Origin: Colocasia esculenta
Taxonomy: Eukaryota > Streptophyta > Magnoliopsida > Alismatales > Araceae
DNA: 64,000 nucleotides
Reading direction: 5' to 3'
NCBI GenBank assembly: GCA_014218235.1
Contig: CM024755.1
Coordinates: 42,180,109-42,244,108 of the forward strand
In this document: in pieces, positions 24,001-36,530 of the stretch
Position numbering within the stretch: position 1 is the first letter of the stretch
How the letters are laid out: every line of letters begins with the position of its first letter
Position numbers and translations under genes: made by a program
Notes under the pieces: model-generated
Told to the model about the DNA's origin: nothing
Database searches by the model: none
Seen by the model: the letters and a program-made list of their open reading frames with translations, nothing else

Positions 24001-25049
24001 GTTTTTTAGATCCGTCATTTCATTGCCCAACCTAATCCGGGGATCCAATTTGGATTCCGTTAGTTCCCACACGTCACTTTAAACCACCGAGTCGTGTCGG
24101 AGAAAATGGCATGCCTATCCGATCCCTATTTGGGATTTTCGACTCCTGGGTTGTGGGTTTTACCACTTTTTATATACTTGGCTGTTGTTTAGATCCGTCA
24201 TTTCAATGCCCAACCCAATCCGGAGATCCAAATTGGATTCCGTCAGTTCCCACACGTCACTTCAACCCACCCGGTCGTGTCGGAGAAAACGGCACGCTGA
24301 TCCGATCCCTATTTGGGATTCTGGACCCCGCGTTGTAGGTTTTAGCCCTTTATATATATACTTGGCTAATTTTTAGATCCGTCATTTCAATGCCCAACCC
24401 AATCCGAAGATCCTAATTGGATTCCGTCAGTTCCCACACGTCACTTTAACCCACCCGATCGTGTGGGAGAAAACGGCACGCCGATCCAATCCCTATTTGG
24501 GATTTTGGACCCCCGGGTTGTAGGTTTTAGCCCTTTATATATACTTGGCTGTTTTTTAGATCCGTCATTTAAATGCCCAACCCAATTCGGAGATACAAAT
24601 TGGATTCCGTCAGTTCCCACACGTCACTTTAACCCACCCGGTCGTGTCGGAGAAAACGACACGCCGATCCGATACCTAATTGGGATTTTGGACCCTCGGG
24701 TTGTAGGTTTTAGCCCTTTATATATAATTGGTTGTTTTTTAGATCCGTCATTTGAATGCCCAACCCAATCTGGGGATCTAAATTGGATTCTGTCAGTTCC
24801 CATACGTCACTTTAACACACCCGGTCGTGTCGGAGAAAATGGCACGCTGATCCGATCCCTATTTGGGATTTTGGACCCCCGGGTTGTAGGTTTTAGCCCT
24901 TTATATATACTTGGTTGTTTTTTAGATCCGTCATTTCAATGCCCAACCCAATCCGGGGATCCAAATTGGATTCCGTCAGTTCGCACATGTCACTTTAACC
25001 TACTTGGTCGTGTCGGAGCAAACGACACGCCGATCCGATCCCTATTTGG
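17079..25049. repeat. Right copy of the large segmental duplication
   Basis: This is the counterpart of 1-7971. It includes LINE ORF2 from the endonuclease onward, the LINE 3' end and about 3.9 kb of satellite. Small differences that set the offset include a changed base at 21946 (G to C relative to 4866), a 2-bp loss near 22990, and 1-bp losses near 23234 and 23696. These private indels break the satellite open frame in this copy, showing that the frame is not being maintained. Confidence 0.9.
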
Positions 25050-27584
25050 GATTTTGGACCACCCGGGTGGTAGGTTTTAGACCTTTAAATATACTTGGCT
25101 ATTTTTTAGATCCGTCATTTCAATGCCCAACCCAATCCGGGGATCCAAACTGTATTCCATCAATTCCCACACGTCACTTTAACCCACCAGGTCGTGTCGG
25201 GGAAAACGGCACGCCGATCCGATCCCTATTTGGGATTTTTGACCCCCGGGTTGTAGGTTTTAGCCCATTATATATACTTGGCTATTTTTTAAATCCGTCA
25301 TTTCAATGCCCAACCAAATCTGGGGATCCAAATTGGATTCCGTCAGTCCCCACACGTCACTTTAACCCACTCCGTCGTGTCGGAGAAAACGACACACCGA
25401 TCCGATCCCTTTTTGGGATTTCGGACCCTCGGGTTGTAGTTTTTAGCCCTTTATATATACTTGGCTATTTTTTAGATCTGTCATTTCAATGCCCAACCCA
25501 ATCCGGGGATCCAAATTGGATTCCGTCGACATGTCACTTTAACCCACCCAGTCATGTCGGAGAAAACGGCACGCCGATCCGATCCATATTTTGGATTTTG
25601 GACCCCCGGGTTGTAGGTTTTACCCTTTATATATACTTGGCTATTTTTTAGATCCGTCATTTCAATGCCCAACCCAATCCGAAGATCCTAATTGGATTCC
25701 GTCAGTTCCCACACGTCACTTTAACCCACCCGATCGTGTCGGAGAAAACGACACGCCGATCCGATCCCTATTTGAGATTTTGGACCCCCGGGTTGTAGGT
25801 TTTAGCCTTTATATATACTTGGCTGTTTTTTAGATCCGTCATTTCAATGCCCAACCCAATCTGGGGATCCAAATTTGATTCCATCAATTCCCACACGTCA
25901 CTTTATCCCACCAGGTCGTGTCGGAGAAAACGGCACGCCGATCCGATCCCAATTTGGGATTTTGGGGGTTGTAGGTTTTAGCCCTTTATATATAATTGGC
26001 TATTTTTTAGATCTGTCATTTCAATGCCCAACCAAATCCGGGGATCCAAATTGGATTCCGTCAGTCCCCACACGTCACTTTAACCCACTCCGTCGTGTCG
26101 GAGAAAACAGCACGCCTATCCGATCCCTATTTGGGATTTTGGACCCTCGGGTTGTAGGTTTTAGCCCTTTATATATACTTGGCTATTTTTTAGATCCGTC
26201 ATTTCAATGCTCAACCCAATCCGGGGATCCAAATTGGATTCCGTCCACATGTCAATTTAACCCACCCAGTCATGTCGGAGAAAACGGCACGCCGATCCGA
26301 TCCATATTTGGGATTTTGGACCCCCGGGTTGTAGGTTTTAGCCCTTTATATATACTTGGCTATTTTTTAGATCCGTCATTTCAATTCCCAACCTAATCCG
26401 GAGATCCAAATTGGATTCCGTCAGTTCCCACACGTCACTTTAACCCACCCGGTCATGTCAGGGAAAATGGCACGCCGATCTGATCCTTATTTTGGATTTT
26501 GGACCCCCGGGTTGTAGGTTTTAGCCCTTTATATATACTTGGTTGTTTTTTAGATCCTTCATTTCAATGCCCAATCAAATTCGGAGATCCAAATTGGATT
26601 CTGTCAGTTCCCACATGTCACTTAAACCCGCCTGGTTGTGTCGGAGAAAACAACACGCCGATCCGATCCCTATTTGGGATTTTGGACCCTCGGGTTGTAG
26701 GTTTTAGCCCTTTATATATACTTGGTTGTTTTTTAGATCCGTCATTTCAATGGCCAACCCAATCTAGGGATCTAAATTGTATTCTGTCAGTTCCCATACG
26801 TCACTTTAAACCACCCGGTCGTGTCGGAGAAAATGGCACGCTGATCCGATCCTTATTTGGGATTTTGGACCCCCGGGTTGTAGGTTTTAGCCCTTTATAT
26901 ATACTTGGCTGTTTTTTAGATCCGTCATTTCAATGTCCAACCCAATCCGGGGATCCAAATTGGATTCCATCAGTTCGCACACGTCACTTTAACCCACCCG
27001 GTCGTGTCGGACAAAACGACATACCGATCCGATCCCTATTTGGGATTTTGGACCCCTCGGGTGGTAGGTTTTAGCCCTTTAAATATACTTGGCTATTTTT
27101 TAGATCCGTCATTTCAATGCCCAACCGAATCCGAGGATCCAAATTGGATTCCGTCAGTTCCTACACGTCACTTCATCCCACCCGGTCGTGTCGGAGAAAA
27201 CGGCACGCCGATCCGATCCCTATTTGGGATTTTGGACCCCGCGTTGTAGGTTTTAGCCCTTTTATATACTTGGCTATTTTTTAGATCCGTCATTTCAATG
27301 CCCAACCCAATCCGAAGATCCTAATTGGATTCCGTCAGTTCCCACACGTCACTTTAACCCACCCGATTATGTCGGAGAAAAGGGCACGCCAATCCGATCC
27401 CTATTTGAGATTTTGGACCCCCGGGTTGCAGGTTTTAGCCCTTTATATATACTTGGCTGTTTTTTAGATCCGTCATTTCAATGCCCAACCAAATCCGAGG
27501 ATCCAAATTGGATTCCATCAATTCCCACACGTCACTTTAACCTACCAGGTCGTGTCGGAGAAAACGGCACGCCTATCCGATCCC

Positions 27585-30135
27585 TATTTGGGATTTTGGA
27601 CCCCTGGGTTGTAGGTTTTAGCCCTTTATATATACTTGGCTGTTTTTTAGATCCGTCATTTTAATGCCCAACCCAATCCGGGGATCCAAATTAGATTCTG
27701 TCAGTTCCCACACGTCACTTTAACCCACCCGGTCGTGACGGAGAAAACGACACGGCGATCCGATCCCTATTTGGGATTTTGGACCCCCAGGTTGTATGTT
27801 TTAGCCCTTTATATATACTTGGTTATTTTTTAGATCCGCCATTTCAATGCCCAACCCAATACGAGAGTCTAAATTGGATTCAGTCAGTTCCCACACGTCT
27901 CTTTAACCTACTTGGTCGTGTCGGAGCAAACGACACGCCGATCCGATCCCTATTTGGGATTTTGGACCCGCAGGTTGTATGTTTTAACCCTTTGTATATA
28001 CTTGGATGTTTTTTAGATCCGTCATTTCAATGCCCAACCCAATCAGGGGATCCAAATTGGATTCCATCAATTCCCACACGTCACTTTAACCCACCAGGTC
28101 ATGTCGGAGAAAACGGCACGCCGATCCGATCCCTATTTGGGATTTTGGACCCCCAGGTTGTAGGTTTTAGCCCTTTATATATACTTGGCTATTTTTTAGA
28201 ACCGTCATTTCAATGCCCAACCAAATCCGGGGATCCAAATTGGATTCCGTCAGTCCCCACACGTCACTTTAACCCACTCCGTCGTGTCGGAGAAAACGGC
28301 ACGCCGATCCGATCCCTATTTGGGATTTTGGACCCTCGGGTTGTAGGTTTTAGCCCTTTATATATACTTGGCTATTTTTTAGATCCGTCATTTCAATGCC
28401 CAACCCAATCCGGGGATCCAAATTGGATTCCGTCCACATGTCACTTTAACCCACCCAGTCATGTCGGAGAAAACGGCACACCGATCCGATCCATATTTGG
28501 GATTTTGGACCCCCGGGTTGTAGGTTTTAGCCCTTTATAGATACTTGGCTATTTTTTAGATCCGTCATTTCAATGCCCAACCCAATACGAGAGTCTAAAT
28601 TGGATTCAGTCAGTTCCCACACGTCACTTTAACCTACTTGGTCATGTCGGAGCAAACGACACGCCGATCCGTTCCCTATTTGAGATTTTGGACCCCCAGG
28701 TTGTAGGTTTTAACCCTTTATATATACTTGGATGTTTTTTAGATCCGTCATTTCAATGCCCAACCCAATCAGGGGATCCAAATTGGATTCCATCAATTCC
28801 CACACGTCACTTTAAACCACCAGGTCGTGTCGGAGAAAACGGCACGCCTATCCGATCCCTATTTGGGATTTTGGACCCCTGGGTTGTAGGTTTTAGCCCT
28901 TTATATATACTTGGCTGTTTTTTAGATCCGTCATTTTAATGCCCAACCCAATCCGGGGATCCAAATTAGATTCTGTCAGTTCCCACACGTCACTTTAACC
29001 CACCCGGTCGTGACGGAGAAAACGACACGGCGATCCGATCCCTATTTGGGATTTTGGACCCCCAGGTTGTATGTTTTAGCCCTTTATATATACTTGGCTA
29101 TTTTTTAGATCCGCCATTTCAATGCCCAACCCAATACGAGAGTCTAAATTGGATTCAGTCAGTTCCCACACGTCACTTTAACCTACTTGGTCGTGTCGGA
29201 GCAAACGACACGCCGATCCGATCCCTATTTGGGATTTTGGACCCGCAGGTTGTATGTTTTAACCCTTTGTATATACTTGGATGTTTTTTAGATCCGTCAT
29301 TTCAATGCCCAACCCAATCAGGGGATCTAAATTGGATTCCATCAATTCCCACACGTCACTTTAACCCACCAGGTCATGTCGGAGAAAACGGCACGCCGAT
29401 CCGATCCCTATTTGGGATTTTGGACCCCCAGGTTGTAGGTTTTAGCCCTTTATATATACTTGGCTATTTTTTAGATCCGTCATTTCAATGCCCAACCAAA
29501 TCCGGGGATCCAAATTGGATTCCGTCAGTCCCCACACGTCACTTTAACCCACTCCGTCGTGTCGGAGAAAACAGCACGCCGATCCGATCCCTATTTGGGA
29601 TTTTGGACCCTCGGGTTGTAGGTTTTAGCCCTTTATATATACTTGGCTATTTTTTAGATCCGTCATTTCAATGCCCAACCCAATCCGGGGATCCAAATTG
29701 GATTCCGTCCACATGTCACTTTAACCCACCCAGTCATGTCGGAGAAAACGGCACGCCGATCCGATCCATATTTTGGATTTTGGACCCCCGGGTTGTAGGT
29801 TTTAGCCCTTTATAGATACTTGGCTATTTTTTAGATCCGTCATTTCAATGCCCAACCCAATACGAGAGTCTAAATTGGATTCAGTCAGTTCCCACACGTC
29901 ACTTTAACCTACTTGGTCATGTCGGAGCAAACGACACGCCGATCCGTTCCCTATTTGAGATTTTGGACCCCCAGGTTGTAGGTTTTAACCCTTTATATAT
30001 ACTTGGATGTTTTTTAGATCCGTCATTTCAATGCCCAACCCAATCAGGGGATTCAAATTGGATTCCATCAATTCCCACACGTCACTTTAACCCACCAGGT
30101 CGTGTCGTAGAAAACGGCACGCCGATCCGATCCCT
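27585..30135 (+). repeat. Higher-order repeat of 1275 bp (7 monomers), two copies
   Basis: Monomer types recur with a 1275-bp shift: 27779 matches 29054 and 28688 matches 29963. 1275 equals six 183-bp units plus one 177-bp unit. The block includes an aberrant monomer type containing CAATACGAGAGTC in place of the usual CAATCCGGGGATCC. Copies differ by only a few substitutions. Boundaries are estimated by eye. Confidence 0.8.
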
Positions 30136-30240
30136 ATTTGGGATTTTGGACCCCCAGGTTGTAGGTTTTAGCCCTTTATATATACTTGGCTATTTTTTAG
30201 ATCTGTCATTTCAATGCCCAACCAAATCCGGGATCTAAAT

Positions 30241-33110
30241 TGGATTCCGTCAGCGTCCACACGTCACTTTAACCCACTCCGTCGTGTCGGAGAAAACGGC
30301 ACGCCAGGCCGATCCCTATTTGGGATTTTGGACCCTCGGGTTGTAGGTTTTAGCCCTTTAAATATACTTGGCTATTTTTTAGATCCATCATTTCAATGCC
30401 GAACCCAATCCGGGTATCCAAATTGTATTCCATCAATTCCCACACGTCACTTTAACCCACCAGGTCGTGTCAGAGAAAACGGCACGCCGATCCGATCCCT
30501 ATTTGGGATTTTTGACCCCCGGGTTGTATGTTTTAGCCCATTATATATACTTGGCTATTTTTTAGATCCGTCATTTCAATGCCCAACCAAGTCCGGGGAT
30601 CCAAATTGGATTCCGTCAGTCCCCACACGTCACTTTAACCCACTCCGTCGTGTCGGAGAAAACGACACACCGATCCGATCCCTATTTGGTATTTTGGACC
30701 CTCGGGTTGTAGGTTTTAGCCCTTTATATATACTTGGCTATTTTTTAGATCCGTCATTTCAATGCCCAACCCAATCCGGGGATCCAAATTGGATTCCGTC
30801 CACATGTCACTTTAACCCACCCAGTCATGTCGGAGAAAACGGCACGCCAATCCGATCCATATTTGGGATTTTGGACTCCCGGGTTGTAGGTTTTAGCCCT
30901 TTATATATACTTGGCTATTTTTTAGATCCGTCATTTCAATGCCCAACCCAATACGAGAGTGTAAATTGGATTCAGTCAGTTCCCACACGTCACTTTAACC
31001 TACTTGGTCATGTCGGAGCAAACGACACGCCAATCCGTTCCCTATTTGGGATTTTGGACCCTCAGGTTGTAGGTTTTAACCCTTTATATATACTTGGATG
31101 TTTTTTAGATCTGTCATTTCAATGCCCAACCCAATCAGGGGATCCAAATTGGATTCCATCAATTCCCACACGTCACTTTAACCCACCAGGTCGTGTCGGA
31201 GAAAACGGCACGCCGATCCGATCCCTATTTGGGATTTTGGACCCCCAGGTTGTAGGTTTTAGCCCTTTATATATACTTGGCTATTTTTTAGATCTGTCAT
31301 TTCAATGCCCAACCAAATCCGGGGATCTAAATTGGATTCCGTCAGCGTCCACACGTCACTTTAACCCACTCCGTCGTGTCGGAGAAAACGGCACGCCGAG
31401 CCGATCCCTATTTGGGATTTTGGACCCTCGGGTTGTAGGTTTTAGCCCTTTAAATATACTTGGCTATTTTTTAGATCCGTCATTTCAATGCCCATCCCAA
31501 TCCGGGTATCCAAATTGTATTCCATCAATTCCCACACGTCACTTTAACACACCAGGTCGTGTCAGAGAAAACGGCACGCCGATCCGATCCCTATTTGGGA
31601 TTTTTGACCCCCGGGTTGTATGTTTTTGCCCATTATATATACTTGGCTATTTTTTAGATCCGTCATTTCAATGCTCAACCAAATCCGGGGATCCAAATTG
31701 GATTCCGTCAGTCCCCACACGTCACTTTAACCCACTCCGTCGTGTCGGAGAAAACGGCACACCGATCCGATCCCTATTTGGTATTTTGGACCCTCGGGTT
31801 GTAGGTTTTAGCCCTTTATATATACTTGGCTATTTTTTAGATCCATCATTTCAATGCCCAACCCAATCCGGGGATCCAAATTGGATTCCGTCCACATGTC
31901 ACTTTAACCCACCCAGTCATGTCGGAGAAAACGGCACGCCGATCCGATCCATATTTGGGATTTTGGACTCTCGGGTTGTAGGTTTTAGCCCTTTATATAT
32001 ACTTGGCTATTTTTTAGATCCGTCATTTCAATGCCCAACCCAATACGAGAGTCCAAATTGGATTCAGTCAGTTCCCACACGTCACTTTAACCTACTTGGT
32101 CATGTCGGAGCAAACGACACGCCGATCCGTTCCCTATTTGGGATTTTGGACCCCCAGGTTGTAGGTTTTAACCCTTTATATATACTTGGATGTTTTTTAG
32201 ATCCGTCATTTCAATGCCCAACCCAATCAGGGGATCCAAATTGGATTCCATCAATTCCCACACGTCACTTTAACCCACCAGGTCGCGTCGGAGAAAACGG
32301 CACGCCGATCCGATCCCTATTTGGGATTTTGGACCCCCAGGTTGTAGGTTTTAGCCCTTTATATATACTTGGCTATTTTTTAGATCTGTCATTTCAATGC
32401 CCAACCAAATCCGGGGATCCAAATTGGATTCCGTCAGCGTCCACACGTCACTTTAACCCACTCCGTCGTGTCGGAGAAATCGGCACGCCGAGCCGATCCC
32501 TATTTGGGATTTTGGACCCTCGGGTTGTAGGTTTTAGCCCTTTAAATATACTTGGCTATTTTTTAAATCCGTCATTTCAATGCCCAACCCAATCCAGGTA
32601 TCCAAATTGTATTCCATCAATTCCCACACGTCACTTTAACAGACCAGGTCGTGTCAGAGAAAACGGCACGCCGATCCGATCCCTATTTGGGATTTTTGAC
32701 CCCCGGGTTGTATGTTTTTGCCCATTATATATACTTGGCTATTTTTTAGATCCATCATTTCAATGCCCAACCAAATCCGGCGATCCAAATTGGATTCCGT
32801 CAGTCCCCACACGTCACTTTAACCCACTCCGTCGTGTCGGAGAAAACGGCACACCGATCCGATCCCTATTTGGTATTTTGGACCCTCGGGTTGTAGGTTT
32901 TAGCCCTTTATATATACTTGGCTATTTTTTAGATCTGTCATTTCAATGCCCAACCCAATCCGGGGATCCAAATTGGATTCCGTCCACATGTCACTTTAAC
33001 CCACCCAGTCATGTCGGAGAAAACGGCACGCCGATCCGATCCATATTTGGGATTTTGGACCCCCGGGTTGTAGGTTTTAGCCCATTATATATACTTGGCT
33101 ATTTTTTAAA
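30241..33110 (+). repeat. Higher-order repeat of 1092 bp (6 monomers), nearly three copies
   Basis: The rare variant GATTCCGTCAGCGTCCAC occurs at 30243, 31335 and 32427, exactly 1092 bp apart. 1092 equals five 183-bp units plus one 177-bp unit. Similarity extends a few hundred bases left of 30241 into the 1275-bp block, so the two higher-order units share monomers and probably differ by gain or loss of one 183-bp unit. Copy 3 is incomplete and gives way near 33110 to a differently ordered region. Confidence 0.85.
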
Positions 33111-36100
33111 TCCGGCATTTCAATGACCAACCCAATCCGGGGATCCAAATTGGATTCCATCAATTCCCACACGTCACTTTAACCCACTCCGTCGTGTCGG
33201 AGAAAACGGCACACCGATCCGATCCCTATTTGGTATTTTGGACCTTCGGGTTGTAGGTTTTAGCCCTTTATATATACTTGGCTATTTTTTAGATCTGTCA
33301 TTTCAATGCCCAACCCAATCCGGGGATCCAAATTGGATTCCGTCCACATGTCACTTTAACCCACCCATTCATGTCAGAGAAAACGGCACGCCGATCCGAT
33401 CCATATTTGGGATTTTGGACCCCCGGTTGTAGGTTTTAGCCCATTATATATACTTGGCTATTTTTTAAATCCGGCATTTCAATGCCCAACCCAATCCGAA
33501 GATCCTAATTGGATTCCGTTAGTTCCCACACGTCACTTTAACCCACCCGATCGTGTCGGAGAAAACGACACGCCGATCCGATCCCTATTTGAGACTTTGG
33601 ACCCCCTGGTTGTAGCTTTTAGCCCTTTATATATACTTGGCTGTTTTTTAGATCCGTCATTTCAATGCCCAACCCAATCCGGGGATCCAAATTGGATTCC
33701 ATCAATTCCCACACGTCACTTTAACCCACCAGGTCGTGTCGGAGAAAACGGCACGCCGATCCGATCCCTATTTGGGAATTTAGACCCCCGGGTTGTAGGT
33801 TTTAGCCCTTTATATATACCTGGCTGTTTTTTAGATCCGTCATTTCAATGCCCAACCCAATCCGGGGATCCAAATTAGATTCTGTCAGTTCCCACACGTC
33901 ACTTTAACCCACCCGGTCGTGTCGGAGAAAACGGCACGGCGATCTGATCCCTATTTGGGATTTTGGACCCACGGGTTGTAGGTTTTAGCCCTTTATATAT
34001 ACTTGGTTGTTTTTTAGATCCATCATTTCAATGCCCAACCCAATCCGAGAGTCTAAATTGGATTCAGTCAGTTCCCACACGTCACTTTAACCCACTAGGT
34101 CGTGTAGGAGCAAACGACACGCCGATCCGATCCCTATTTGGGATTTTGGACCCCCAGGTTGTAGGTTTTAACCCTTTATACATAATTGACTATTTTTTAG
34201 ATCCGTCATTTTAATGCCCAACCCAATCCGGGGATCCAAATTGGATTCCGTCAGTTCCCACACGCCACTTTAACCCACCCAGTCGTGTCGGAGAAAACGG
34301 TACACCGATTCGATCCCTATTTGGGATTTTGGACCCCCGGGTTGTAGGTTTTAGCCCTTTATATATACTTGGCTGTTGTTTAGATCCGTCATTTCAATGC
34401 CTAACCTAATCCGGAGATCCAAATTGGATTCCGTCAGATCCCACACGTCACTTTAACCCACCCGGTCGTGTCGGAGAAAACGGCATGCCGATCCGAACCC
34501 TATTTGGGATTTTGGACCCCCGGGTTGTAGGTTTTTGCCCTTTATATATACTTGGTTATTTTTTAGATCCGTCATTTCAATGCCCAACCCAATCCGGGGA
34601 TCCAAATTGGATTCTGTTTGTTCCCACACGTCACTTTAACCCACCCGGTCATGTCGGAGAAAACGACACGCCGATCCGATCCCCATTTGGGATTTTGGAC
34701 CTCCGGGTTGTAGGTTTTAGCCCTTTATATATACTTGGCTATTTTTTAGATCCGTCATTTGAATGCCCAACCCAATCCGGGGATCCAAATTGGTTTCCGT
34801 CCACATGTCACTTTAACCCACCCAGTCATGTCGGAGAAAACGGCATGCCGATCCGATCTATTTTTGGGATTTTGGACCCCCGGGTTGTAGGTTTTAGCCC
34901 TTTATATATACTTGGTTATTTTTTAGATCCGTCATTTCAATGCCCAACCCAATCCGAAGATCCTAATTGGATTCCGTCAGTTCCCACACGTCACTTTAAC
35001 CCACCCGATCGTGTCGGAGAAAACGACACGCCGATCCGATCCCTATTTGAGATTTTGGACCCCCGGGTTGTAGGTTTTAGCCCTTTATATATACTTGGCT
35101 GTTTTTTAGATCCGTTATTTCAATGCCCAACCCAATCCGGGGATCCAAATTGGATTCCATCAATTCCCACACGTCACTTTAACCCACCAGGTCGTGTCGG
35201 AGAAAACGGCACGCCGATCCGATCCCTATTTGGGATTTTGGACCCCTGGGTTGTAGGTTTTAGCCCTTTATATATACTTGGCTATTTTTTAGATCAGTCA
35301 TTTCAATGCCCAACCAAATCCGGGGATCCAAATTGGATTCCGTCAGTCCCCACACGTCACTTTAACCCACTCCGTCGTGTCGGAGAAAACGGCACGCCGA
35401 TCCGATCCCTATTTGGGATTTTGGACCCTCAGGTTGTAGGTTTTAGCCCTTTATATATACTTGGCTATTTTTTAGATCCGTCATTTCAATGCCCAACCCA
35501 ATCCGGGGATCCAAATTGGATTCAGTCCACATGTCACTTTAACCCACCCAGTCATGTCGGAGAAAACGGCACGCCGATCTGATCCATATTTGGGATTTTG
35601 GACCCCTGGGTTGTAGGTTTTAGCCCTTTATATATACTTGGCTATTTTTTAGATCTGTCATTTCAATTCCAACCCAATCTGGAGATCCAAATTGGATTCC
35701 GTCAGTTCCCACACATCACTTTAACCCACCCGGTCATGTCAGTGAAAATGGCACGCCGATCTGATCCTTATTTAGGATTTTGGACCCTCGGGTTGTAGGT
35801 TTTAGTCCTTTATATATACTTGGCTGTTTTTTAGATCCGTCATTTCAATGCCCAACCCAATTCGGAGATCCAAATTGAATTCCGTCAGTTCCCACACGTC
35901 ACTTTAACCCACCCGGTCGTGTCGGAGAAAACGACACGCCGATCCGATCCCTATTTGGGATTTTGGACCCTCGGGTTGTAGGTTTTAGCCCTTTATATAT
36001 ACTTGGTTGTTTTTTAGATCCGTCATTTCAATGGCCAACCCAATCTGGGGATCTAAATTGGATTCTGTCAGTTCACATACGTCACTTTAACCCACCCGGT

Positions 36101-36530
36101 CGTGTCGGAGAAAATCGCACGCTGATCCGATCCCTGTTTGGGATTTTAGACCCCCGGGTTGTAGGTTTTAGCCCTTTATATATACTTGGCTGTTTTTTAG
36201 ATCCGTCATTTCAATGCCCAACCCAATCCGGGGATCCAAATTGGATTCCGTCAGTTCGCACACGTCAATTTAACCCACCCGGTCGTGTCGGACAAAACGA
36301 CATGCCGATCCGATCCCTATTTGGGATTTTGGACCCCCCGGGTGGTAGGTTTTAGCCCTTTATATATACTTGGCTGTTTTTTAGATCCGTCATTTCAATG
36401 CCCAACCGAATCCGAGGATCCAAATTGGATTCCGTCAGTTCCCACACGTCACTTCAACCCACCCGGTCGTGTCGGAGAAAACGGCACGCCGATCCGATCC
36501 CTATTTGGGATTTTGGCCCCCGCGTTGTAG

